DNA of 64,000 nucleotides, taken from Taxillus chinensis. Taxonomy: Eukaryota > Streptophyta > Magnoliopsida > Santalales > Loranthaceae. The stretch covers positions 44,448,017 to 44,512,016 of the forward strand of contig CM042087.1 in assembly GCA_023512835.1 (NCBI GenBank), read 5' to 3'. The translations under genes were made by a program, and so were the position numbers. The notes beneath the pieces are model-generated. The model was given only the letters and a program-made list of their open reading frames with translations. It did not search any database and was not told the origin of the DNA. This document shows positions 1-10,384 of this stretch, piece by piece. Positions within the stretch are counted from its first letter, which is position 1; each line of letters begins with the position of its first letter.

Positions 1-1799
1 ACTGCTAGATTATGGAGTTGACAAGTACAATATCGGATCTGGCTTTGGACATTTTGGTATTGCAGTCGATGATGTGAGTTCCTGACCATTTAAGACCATC
101 TCTACCTATGTAAATGTGCATTCTAAATCTTCGTCTTTTTTAAGAACCCCAATAAAAGATCTAATTTTCTCGAGTAGTACATACTAAGCTCTTTGTTTCC
201 TTGCTCTGTCTGAAAAGGTTTGCAAGACGGTTAATCTAATAAAGGCCAAGCGAGGTAAAGTAACCCAAGAAGCTGGCCTTGTCAAAGGTGGCTGTAGAAT
301 AATTGCATTTATTGAAGACCCTGATGGTTATAAGTTTGAAATATCAGAGAGAGGGCCCACAACTGAACCCTTGTGTCTAGTGATGCTTCATGTTGGGGAT
401 CTGGATCAGTCCATCAACTTTTATGAGAACGTGAGTATTGGTTTGAGTGAAATCTAATACATGCAACCTTTTCATTTATTTTTTGGGTAGTGTCTTTATG
501 GCGACTTTTAAATTTTTGCCTAATTTCATTATCTTCTGTCTTTTAGGCATTTGGGATGGAGCTTCTTCGCAAGCGATATAATTCAGAGTACAAGGTAGCA
601 AAACATGGTTCACTTTGTTGCCAAGTTTCCTAAACATATGTTAATTATATGCACAAAAGTACAACTAGTTTGTTTTTTCATTAAGATTCATAACCTGCAT
701 AGAAGTCAGCTCTCTCTCCAAGAGTCATCATTTTTCTTGAGAATTGATTCGATTATAAGAAGAACCGCTAACAAGTATTACAAATGTTTGAGAGATACGT
801 GCCTATGTAGTCAGTATGGTAGGTCCAGCTGGGGGATGAGTCTTTATTGATGATCTTGTTGGATGTTGCGCCATATTTTACAGATTAGCAAAGAAACAAT
901 CCAGGGAAAAGAAACCTCCATATTGACTTTTGATCTATTTTCTGTACCATTGGCTATATTTTCTCTTTGATTGATGCCTACTTTAGGTATTGCATTTATA
1001 TTGCATCTAATATTTTTTAGATGTCATTAGGCGCGCAAACCGAATGCACTCTAATGATATTGCATTCATTTTTGCAGTCTACAGTAGCAATGATGGGCTA
1101 TGGCCCTGAAGATAAAAATGTTGTGCTGGGGTTGACCTACAACAGTGGGGTGACTGACTATGACAAAGGCGATGGATATGCTCAGGTTAGTAATGTTCCC
1201 ATCTCATATTTTCCCTTCAAGTTTGCTTTTGTGGGCAGACGTGATTGAACTAAAGCTGTTTTTTTTTTCTTTCCTTCCCTGTTTTTGTTCTTTGAAAGAT
1301 TGCAATAGGCACAGACGATGTTTATAAAACTGCAGACGCAATCAAGCATTTTGGTGGAATAATTACCCGAGAACCTGGACCAGTACCTGGCATCAGCACC
1401 AAAATTACTGCATGCTTGGATCCTGATGGTTGGAAGACGGTAATTCTTTGGAAAATTTTGTCTTACTTTCAGTGAGATTTTCTTATTTCCGTTGCCAACA
1501 TTTCTACAACACCAAATAGCCAAAACCAAGGAAATATGCATCCATGAATGGAGCTAAACAGCCACTAGCCTTACTCCGAGGCAGGGCTACATATACCTCA
1601 TGGGTATTACACTACCCCCTAAATGAGGTTCAATACTTTATGTTGTAGTATAGATTTGGTCAATACTTTATGTTGTTATAAATGAGGTTCTTCTCGGGCA
1701 GCTCCACCACCCTTATATGATTTGGTGAGGCTTAATAATTTGTTGGCCCTTGTGCAGGTATTTGTTGACAATTTTGATTTCCTCGAGGAGTTGGAATGA
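1..1799 (+). CDS. GLYI: Glyoxalase I (lactoylglutathione lyase), plant two-domain type, 5' part outside the window
   Basis: Isomerises the methylglyoxal-glutathione hemithioacetal to S-lactoylglutathione, the first step of methylglyoxal detoxification. Visible exons are 1-73, 218-430, 547-594, 1078-1185, 1299-1439 and 1758-1799, all with GT/AG borders and compatible phases; the stop is TGA at 1797-1799. The translation covers the end of the first VOC half (FGHFGIAVDD, AFIEDPDGYKFEISERGP) and the whole second half (LVMLHVGDLDQSINFYENAF, MMGYGPEDKNVVLGLTYN, YAQIAIGTDDVYKTADAIKH, GISTKITACLDPDGWKTVF), ending in FLEELE. This matches Arabidopsis At1g67280-type glyoxalase I from memory. The N-terminus, including any plastid transit peptide, lies off the left edge. 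The first in-window codons read LLD before YGVDKY where the family usually has LTYN, so the first exon's left border is uncertain. Family assignment is very secure. Confidence 0.93.
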
Positions 1800-3011
1800 A
1801 ATGGGCTGCCATCATCTGAGTTTGTGGCACCTGCCCAGCCCGTGAAAGCCTGAACTGCACAGTACAATCATTCAACGAGAGTTGTAAATAAGAAGTCAAA
1901 ACCAACTTGTAGATAATAACCTGGGCTTCTTTTTTTTTTTTTTACTGTAGGTAGATATTACATCTAATTTTCTTCCGCAGGGATGTGTAGAGATTCAGAA
2001 AGAGTTTTTTTTTCTTTCCGTTTGTGAATGAAGAATCTTACTGGTGTTTTCAATGCAATGCATGGGATGTTATAATGCTGTAATATTATAAGTTATTATT
2101 ATTATTATTGGTGTGCAAAGAGAGGAGTATTCGAGAGAGGATCCAAAGAATATACCCATGAATCCTGCAACAATTTTTTTTTAGGAAAATGTTGGTGGCT
2201 CGACTAATTTGCGGTGGACGGATACAATTTCCATAAATTTGCCATGAGAAAAGACAAGAAAGATTTTCTTTTACCCAATGTTCTAAAAATAGGTCTAGGC
2301 ATCATATTTTTTATTAGAAGGTGTAACGGTTAAATTAAGGGGGAACTATGTTTGTTGACCAATTTTACTATATTTGGCCATTTAGGCTGTCAAAGTTAGT
2401 TCAGCTGAAGTAAATATAATAAAATTCATCGATATCTATGTTGAATTAACATTGTGCCTTTCAAATTTTAGCTGAATTATTATTGAAATCAGATCTTCTG
2501 CAAGATGTTGTACAACAAAACTATAGCTATTATGATATGTTGCTCTATTTTTGTGTATTGCATATATAGCAGGACTTTTTGACGGTCGAGATCTGAATTG
2601 TTATTACTGATAGTAGAAATGCATGCATTCTTTTCTTTTCTACCGTAGAGGGTCCAACTCTTAAGAGTAATGCTAATATATAAACGCACATTGATGCTAG
2701 AATCTCGGTCTTACATGCACGATGAGAGGTTAATGGACTAGAATATATATATATATATATATATACACCGCATACTAACTTATTAATTTCACCTATATGG
2801 TTCTACTCTACCAAAACATTAAAATGTAACGACTTTCTTTCTTCTGCAGATAATCTTAAAGCCACCGCCCACCGCCACCTACATTCGAAGGACCTGCGTG
2901 TAATTAAGAAAAAGCAAAATTTATGGTACACCGTACACGCGGTAATGTTTTCCCTCTTTCCTTGCATGGGCCGACACGGCCATACGTTTCGCTAAATAAT
3001 TAAGGCGTTAC

Positions 3012-3013
<2 letters not shown>
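1800..3013. other. 3' UTR and AT-rich spacer downstream of the glyoxalase gene
   Basis: The first part is probably the glyoxalase 3' UTR, with T-rich runs and AATGAA-like signals near 2029. It also holds an ATT run near 2095-2110 and a TA run near 2744-2765. No coding similarity was seen on either strand. Confidence 0.5.

Positions 3014-3052
<39 letters not shown>
3014..3052. repeat. (CT)n microsatellite in a probable promoter/5' UTR
   Basis: About 19 perfect CT units lie roughly 100 bp upstream of the ATG at 3153. A TATA-like TATTTAT follows at about 3064. CT/GA tracts of this kind are common in plant core promoters and 5' leaders. Confidence 0.9.
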
Positions 3053-3057
<5 letters not shown>

Positions 3058-3152
3058 TCCTCTCTATTTATCGCACACCGCTCATAAAGCAAGATGGATC
3101 ACCACATTATTAGTTCTTGTTGTCTCTCCCCACAAACCAAATCCACGCAGCC

Positions 3153-3620
3153 ATGGAAATAAATAATAATCGACGAAAGTACGTCTTCTTTGACCGCTCA
3201 GGCGACGGCTCCGTCACGGCGTTTCACTCCCCGACGCCATCAACCCCTTCCGGCACCGACGGCTGCGATGCCGCCGATCGCGTCAAACTCACAGCCACCG
3301 TCGCTCTAGAGAAGGCCAGGACCGCCAGACACCCTTCCAGCGGCGAGTGCTCGTCCGAAGCTTTTTCCGGCGTCTCGTCGGACGAGGATTCCGACGCCCA
3401 GTCCGGTCCTCCGGCTGCGGCGGGCGGGGACCAGAGGGTGGAGCAGTTGATGAGTTTAGATGGAGTGAGGAGGAAGTTGGAGATTTTGGCGAGGTTGGTG
3501 GGTGTTGACGGCGGCGATGCGGCGGCGGTGCTGGCGGAGGTGGTAAGGGTGATCAAGGCTTTGGATGCTAAAAAGAATGAAGACTTTGGGGCGTCCCACA
3601 GTTGCGATTTGGAGTTTTAA
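3153..3620 (+). CDS. Small uncharacterised plant protein, single exon, 155 aa
   Basis: I do not recognise a named family. The ATG at 3153 (context GCCATGG) is chosen over in-frame TTG codons upstream because it has a good context and begins a plant-like N-terminus (MEINNNRRKYVFFDRSGDG). The frame is open to TAA at 3618-3620 and is clearly more GC-rich than its surroundings, as expected for coding DNA here. The protein has three visible parts. An N-terminal basic/aromatic patch is followed by a Ser/Pro-rich stretch (about residues 25-40, AFHSPTPSTPSG). An acidic Ser/Asp low-complexity middle follows (about 75-100). The C-terminal part is probably helical (VEQLMSLDGVRRKLEILARL, then AVLAEVVRVIKALD). 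No signal peptide or membrane segment is seen. CT tracts flank both ends of the gene. A small nuclear or cytosolic adaptor is possible, but function is unknown. Confidence 0.7.
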   Translation: MEINNNRRKYVFFDRSGDGSVTAFHSPTPSTPSGTDGCDAADRVKLTATVALEKARTARHPSSGECSSEAFSGVSSDEDSDAQSGPPAAAGGDQRVEQLMSLDGVRRKLEILARLVGVDGGDAAAVLAEVVRVIKALDAKKNEDFGASHSCDLEF

Positions 3621-3639
3621 TAATGTTAGAATTTACGCT

Positions 3640-3640
<1 letters not shown>

Positions 3641-3673
<33 letters not shown>
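3641..3673. repeat. (CT)n microsatellite in the 3' UTR
   Basis: About 16 CT units start 20 bp after the stop of the 155-aa protein gene, mirroring the CT tract upstream of the same gene. Confidence 0.9.
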
Positions 3674-3677
<4 letters not shown>

Positions 3678-4829
3678 CCCTCCCTCTGTGCTTTTTCCTT
3701 TACACAAAAATAAATGAATTGAGTACTGTTTTTATTTACTTGTGCGTCTTTCCTTTATTCTCTCACCTAGCTAGTCGTCTTCGCCTCCCCATGTCTCTCC
3801 TGGACCATGCTGCACCGCCTCTATCTTGCCTTGTTGATCTGCAGACATCTCTCTGCTAGGCCGCTAGCTACCATCATCTCTGCACAATAATGTTTTGAGT
3901 TTTAATAATTGGATTGGAATTGGTTTGTAACCCTCACAGAAGTAGCAAAGGAGAGATGGAGAAAAGACACACAAATTTATTACCTTGGTTCATCCGAATC
4001 TTATTCGGTTATAGCTAGCTAGCAAAAGTTACACACTTAAAAATTAAGCATCAGGAAAAGTAGAGACAAGGAAGCAGTTGCTGGTAATCATGGGCCGGAC
4101 GTATGTCCAAACAACCAAACAAAATGTACTTATTTTCTTAGACGGTAGCTTTTCCCGGACTCACCCGCTCACATGAGAGTGGGATCCAGTACTATGAAGC
4201 ACACCCAAAAACTATATACACTTCGAAATAATACTGATGATGGGTGTGTGTTTATATATATACACACATATATTATGTGGTCTTATAATGCTACAAAAAC
4301 AAAAGTGTGGGTCAGAAACGTACAGCGGCACACATCTTATGCTGACTGCGGTGAGGTTGCCACCCACCTTTTGTCCTGACCGCTGCTGCTAATTAATCAT
4401 CACATCAACTTCATCCTAGGTAATGCTGGATCCAATACCTAATTACCATGTGCTAGGTTGAAAGAGATCCATGCCGGCATTAATTATCTAGATCATTAGG
4501 CCGATCGAGGAATACCCAGATCTTTTGTTTTTGATGAAATGTGGTAGGATCCATAGGTGTGTCTCCCAACCCGCCATGAGGATTCTAATATGTGATGAAG
4601 AGAGAGATTTTGTAAGAGAATTGTCTCTCATATCACTAAAAATTGAAAATAAACCTCCGAAAAAGTAAGGTCAACATGTATAGATTTAATTTCAATGACT
4701 ATATATATATATGTTGTTAATTTTTTAGTGCCGAATTGATGGAAAACGTATAAATTTGCCAGTGGTTTACGTTTCGTTTGTGGAGTACGCAACCATTCGT
4801 TTTGCTTAATCGGTGCAAATGTTTTCATT
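3674..4829. other. Intergenic spacer, no gene seen
   Basis: Contains the probable 3' UTR of the preceding gene and short ORFs with no recognisable content. A short TA run is at about 4253-4262 and another at 4699-4711. Nothing supports a gene here. Confidence 0.5.
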
Positions 4830-4995
4830 ATTAAACCATATATTAATATTACATAGGTGATTATAGCACGGGGATGGGAGTTGAATTATTAAATAAATGG
4901 TAAGTTTGGTCACCGGGATAAGTCATAGAATTGGACTAAGAATTCCAAAAGTCAAAGATAATTAAACCATATATTAATATTACATAGGTGATTAT
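4830..4995. repeat. 35-bp perfect direct repeat, 131 bp apart
   Basis: Positions 4830-4864 and 4961-4995 are identical over 35 bases, beginning ATTAAACCATATATTAATAT. The second copy ends 5 bp before the candidate MITE at 5001. A local duplication or slippage is the simplest explanation. Confidence 0.9.
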
Positions 4996-5000
4996 TATCA

Positions 5001-5847
5001 TAGCATCTTCAATATTTTAGTTATATGCTTAGCTAAAACTATACTTAATTAATTTTTTACTCCAACAGTTTAGCTATTTGCTTAGGTAAATATAATTTTG
5101 GTTATAATTTTAAATAAATTTACTTAAACTTATAACTTTTAGCTAAATTATCACATCACCATTCAACTCATAGTTATGTTAATATCCTAAAAATACCCCT
5201 AGGTTTACTCATCTCTTTCTCTCTCACCAACCCAGATCTAGCTCTCCACCCACCGCGCCTCCACCCTTGCACCTCCATTTGCCACCCTCCACCCTTGTAC
5301 GCCTTAAATCAAACAAGAAAATGGTAGACCTAAATGAAATCACAAGGATCGAAGAAGTCCACGGCACTGCATCTCTGATTCAATCGCCGCCCTCCCAGCC
5401 CTTTACTCGCCGCTGCTGCTAAGAGCAAACTCACAGTGTAGTCGACGATAGTGCCTCCCTCCACCCTGGCACTCCCCGTCCCCTTTGTACCCCAGCGTCG
5501 CCTCCATCCTGTTCCCACGCGTCATGCATTTAGTCCTCGTCCAAGCCCATCGCCGTCCAAGCCGTTGCACGTCCGGTCCAAGCAAGATGAGGCTCGCCAA
5601 ATCTGTGGGTGGAGGAAAATGACAGTAGTGGTAGGGGTGGTTGCTAAGGTTTGGACCTCGGCTGCAGATTATGGCAAGGAAAGATGACAGTCGTGCGTTG
5701 GTATGCTATAAGTAAATGAGGGATAAATTTAAAAAATAAATTTAAGTCAAAATGCAATGCTGGAGATGTTATTATCTAAAATGATATTTTATTAGCTATA
5801 TATATATATAGCTAATTAAATTTAGCTAATACTACTGGAGATGCTCT
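5001..5847. mobile_element. Candidate non-autonomous DNA transposon with AT-rich arms and a GC-rich core
   Basis: The left end reads GCATCTTCAATATTTTAG. The reverse complement of the right end reads GCATCTCCAGTAGTATTAG, giving imperfect terminal inverted repeats of the GAGCATCTCCA type that is common in plant MITEs. Both arms are rich in TTAGCTAAA motifs. The core, about 5210-5690, is much more GC-rich, with Pro/Arg-rich open frames on both strands that I do not recognise. It may be a captured genomic fragment. A target duplication is not clear (TTA on the right only). Superfamily (PIF/Harbinger or Mutator-like) is uncertain. Confidence 0.55.
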
Positions 5848-6668
5848 TAGATTGGTATATTTAAGAGGTACTAATAATTTCTATAATAAATTAATATTTC
5901 CCTAAGAATATTTATCTAAGATTATTAATATCATGAAATGTAAGCACTTAATTAGAAGGTAAACAACAGAGTAGATCAAACAATAATTTCAGTAAGTAAC
6001 ATATAATTTCATCTTACTTTACTATAAAATTACTCTAAACACTACATGCTGCATCAGTGTTGGTGTAGTGTTCTTAAAGCATTACTTTACTTAAGTTAAT
6101 GATAGCAATCAAACCATTTACCCATATTAAAAATTATCAGACTTAAACCTATCAACCAATACAATAAATTACAAAATTTCACTGGCTTTTGGTTGTATTA
6201 CAACTCACTTGTCTCTGGCTTAGGTCTTGCATCTTAATTCCAATCCAGCATCACACCAGTTTGGACTTCAATTTGTCAATAACCATTTCCATGTCACCAG
6301 CTCAGAAGTTATGACCACTTGTCCAAACTAACCCTCTGCAACTATATCATATAAACATGATACAAGTTCATAAAATACAAAGAAAACAATTTTGAAACAC
6401 CAATATTGTACCGTAACACTAGGTTTCCCATAATGATTCCCATAATTAGTGTAGCCTAATTAGGATCTCGCCACACCAAATTGGTGCTATCCTGGCTCAC
6501 AAGCCCCAAAACATAGTATAACCCAACAAAACTCTTCATGTCAAATTAAATAGCATTACAAAATCATTCTTACAAGGGAAAAATATTCATATTAGAGTCC
6601 CAATCATGTAACAATCAAAATGACCACTTACTTCTCGTAGCTCGACACAACCTTGCTCGCTTGGTGCC
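5848..6668. other. AT-rich spacer, no gene seen
   Basis: Continuous moderately AT-rich sequence with no long ORF and no recognisable protein similarity. Its texture resembles old retroelement sequence but no LTR ends could be placed. Confidence 0.4.
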
Positions 6669-6828
6669 TCACGGCTCAATGCTCGTTGTGTTACCTTGCT
6701 TTGCACATCATGGCTCGACACCCCCCTTAGCTTGACATTGTGCTCTCTCATGGCTTGATGCCTCCCTTAGCTTGACACCTTACTCGCTCATGGCTTGACG
6801 CTCCCCTTCGCTAAATGCCTTGCTCAAC
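6669..6828. repeat. 40-bp minisatellite, about four units
   Basis: CATGGCTYGA recurs at 6709, 6749 and 6789, exactly 40 bp apart. Units share the plan CATGGCTTGA, CTCCCTTAGCTTGACA, then TGCTCGCT. A more diverged unit precedes them at about 6669-6708. The array is clearly richer in C and G than its surroundings. It has no open frame that would suggest a repeat protein. Confidence 0.8.
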
Positions 6829-7825
6829 ACTATTCATTGAGTGTCAAGCAAGACAAGTATTGAGATCGCCTAGAACCCAACTTCGCTACCGTTTAAACGT
6901 AGTAAACCCCAACCTCCATCTCATGCTCAATTTTTGAACTACAAATACCCGAAAAGGAACAATTATATAGCAACATACAAGTCAAACGACATCCCTCAAG
7001 CAACCTTAACAACATTTTATAATCCATTTAACTTTAAAATCCCCCACTAATTAGAGTTCTTTACCAACAATATGCTAAAAACCAAACTTTCAAGTTACAA
7101 CTTCTAATAATTGATCATTTAGCATAAAACCAACACAAATAATGTGTAATTTTCTTCCTGAGCAACTCATGAACCTTAATTCAACGTATTCAACCAATCC
7201 CTTGAATTCTTGGGCTTAAATTAAATTCCCATATTAGACATAATCTAATCACCTTGATCCAATAACGGGTAAAATCATTTACTTGGAGTTGTTTTCATGG
7301 ATTGGATGATCATAAATCCCAATTTCAAGCTCCTCCTTCAAATGTACATTGCAATCCGATTGACCTTTTGCTCTCTTTCTTACTCCATTTTATGTTATTC
7401 TTATTAAATTATTTGTTTATTATTAAATCTATAAAATGACTTCTCGACTCTAAACTCAAAATTGAATTCAATTATATATTATGAATTTTAAATTAAATTA
7501 ATTTATTAATTTATTATTAAAATTAGGCTTTACAATAAAATAAAAACTGACGACAATACAAATACAGATTTAATTATATATTATAAATAGTAAAATTATT
7601 TTTTTTCCCTTTTGATCGAATATTTTGTATGGTTAATATTTAATGTTATATAGATATTATTTTAAATTTTTATGACAAAAAATAATTAATACACCTCCCC
7701 CTCATGTAAAATCTTGACTCGATTCCTATCATAAGCTTCTGTAGCTTTTGGTATGGGTTTTTGAAATAGTGATCCGGTTATTGGCGGGCTCAAGGAGCAT
7801 TTAACAGGTTTTTTGGATTGACCTC
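6829..7825. other. AT-rich spacer, no gene seen
   Basis: No ORF of note. Becomes extremely AT-rich from about 7440 onward. Confidence 0.4.
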
Positions 7826-8155
7826 TTAGAGCATTTGCAAGTTAAAGTAGTTAGTTAAAATTATATTTAGTTTAATATAGTAACATTTTAGCTAATAATA
7901 TTTTAATAGAATATTATTTATTTTTTTAATTAATTATTATTTTTTGTCATCTATTCTTATCTTATGTTTTTTTTTAATTCCTAAAATATATATCAATTTG
8001 AAAACAGGATGAGTATTTTAGGATGAATATTTTGTTAAGTGGCACATTTTAACAAAAGCTATAAATATAGGTAAGTTTACCTAAATTTATTTTTACTACT
8101 AATAAAATATTTGACTATAGGTAAGGGTATAACTAACTTAGTAATTCAAGGTCGA
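7826..8155. mobile_element. Possible relic MITE of the GAGCATYT type
   Basis: Starts GAGCATTTGCAAGTTAAAG and ends near ATAACTAACTTAGTAATTC. Its internal TTAGCTAAT and GGTAAGTTTACC motifs recall the arms of the element at 5001-5847. The terminal inverted repeat is poor, so this is tentative. Confidence 0.3.
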
Positions 8156-8869
8156 TTAAGAACTAATATAGTGTTTGATTGGCTTTATTTATTTATAAGA
8201 AAACATTTTCGTGATGAATTGAACCGGCCCCTCCATATAAAGAGTTCTATTTAAATATCTTCTTAGTTAAGTTTCCTGTCAGGCCATATATTAGTAAAAA
8301 AAATTCGTATCTCAATGCTGTTTGATTGAAGTAATTTTTTTGTTTTTATTTTTAAAATATGATAATTATTATGGAATACTGAAATTTTAAAATAAAAAAA
8401 GTGAAATCTGCTAAGTTAAAAATAATATTTTTTATTTTTTATTTTTTATTTTCTGTTAAAAAAAAACTATCACTCTTCTAAATGGCTCTATATACCAAAT
8501 GCTTTATTAAAGGGTAAAAAAATTCAATAAGTTACAAATGTTTTCTTTATTGGCTTTATTTTGATTTTGTATTATATTTTTATGCGTGGTAATTAAATGT
8601 AACTAACAAAATTTAAAATAATTGATTAATTGCCTTTATTTCAAAATTTTATATCATTATATAATTATTTTAAAAACAACAAAATTTGAAAATTACCAAT
8701 CAATAAATAAAATTCACGCGAGCCATTTTGACACAGTAACTTCAATATTTTTTAGCCAGAAATTTATTTTTATATAATTTAACTATTTATTGCTTACTAT
8801 ATTAAATAATAGCTTCTTAACTTTTTTTTTAAAATTATTATAAAATATTAATTTTGAACGGGAAAAAGA

Positions 8870-9175
8870 ATGAGACGGCACTCCCAAATGGGTCATATGA
8901 CTCATACCTGAAATGTCACGCCCTTTCGCCGATATCTGGCTCGAGAGGACAGTGGTCGTGACCCTGTAGCACGAGAAGCTAGGCCCAGACGCCGTGACCG
9001 TGAGGCTGAGTCGCTCTAATCATTGGTTACTAGCAACTCACCAAGCCACACTCGACCGCGGTAGAAACGATGGATCGGGATTAGGACGGCGGGAGAAGCC
9101 GCGTGCGGCACAGCAAAGTAGAGGTACGGTGAGGCTTGAAGATGGAAAACGCAAAGGTGACTCCAATTCAACCTA
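8870..9175. other. Isolated GC-rich island, unidentified
   Basis: A roughly 300-bp stretch rich in CpG sits inside extremely AT-rich DNA. It contains TGTCACGCCC near 8916, a motif also seen at plant LTR ends such as the one at 49408. No protein similarity was recognised in six frames. It may be a fragment of an LTR or a captured sequence. Confidence 0.4.
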
Positions 9176-10384
9176 GGATTCACAAGATAACAAAACTCTT
9201 GATTATTAGAGTTAAGAGGTTTGATTTGTGGGTACACCGATTTAGCAGCCCCCCAAATGTTAGTGCAACTTTATATATGCCCTTGGGCACTTTAATTAAT
9301 TAGTCAAAGAGCTTAATTTCACTGAATCTATATATTCATAAGCTTAAAAACTTTGTACCGAGAGAACTAGTTGTAGGGTTTGTTAAATAATTATACTCGA
9401 GAAAGAGATGGAAAGCAAGCACCAACACAAGTTACAACATTAATAGACTTTCTATTTTTGTTAAAAATAGAAGTTTTGATAAATTTAAAAATATTTATAA
9501 GAAAATTTATATGATTTCATAATTTTAAAAAATAATTATATTTTAAAAAAAAAAAGATTTGCCAAATAGGCCCAAGAGTTTGTTTGGATATCATAATCAG
9601 TGGGTATGGACGTCATGAAGGCCATTCAAGATTAATACAGGGTAGAGATGTCTCCAACTAATTAAAAAGAGACTGTATGAAACAGATGGTAATTAAGGAT
9701 AAGCAATGGCTAAAATTTTATTCCTTTTCCTAAAATTCCATTCATTCCTTCTCTGCTTGCCTGACCGATTATTGTCATGGACATACTATATGATAGTCCG
9801 ATTCCTTCATTAATTGTTGCATGTGAGTTTGTTTGGATATCATAATTAATAATTCATCATATTTTCATTCAAATATTAAAAATTATTATTTGATTTTAGT
9901 TTAGTGATGAATAATTATTTATTATAAACATTAAAGAAATTGATTTTTCTTTCTCTCGTTAGTATATATCACTCTTTTATTTTATTTTATTTTATTTTAT
10001 TGAAGTTACTGTTTTCTTTTCATGAGATCTATATATGAGTTGTTGTTTCTTAAATAGTATTTTCTCATATTTCTAAGGATCGTGTCTAATTTTTGATTTA
10101 TTTCATAAACGAAAGTACATTATTTGATTTAAAATAATTTTTTTAAACCAAGGGGATTTTGATTTAAAAATTATGATAATTTATAATTTTTTCACCGAAT
10201 ACCACAAAGTGAGATTAAAAGGAAATTATATGCACCATAAATAATCATCACAAGGCCGAAACGAGGCGTATGCAGCGCATATGAAGATATAAGAAATACA
10301 GCCGACTAAGAAATACACGTATCATCATTTCATGGTATATGATTATTATCATCCTTAAAATCTAACACAGCTGCTTTTGCTTCC
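9176..10384. other. AT-rich spacer downstream of the GLOX gene
   Basis: No gene seen. A 22-bp sequence, GAGTTTGTTTGGATATCATA plus AT, occurs identically at 9576-9597 and 9825-9846. A TTTTA run lies at about 9975-10001. The end near 10320-10384 is probably GLOX 3' UTR. Confidence 0.45.
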
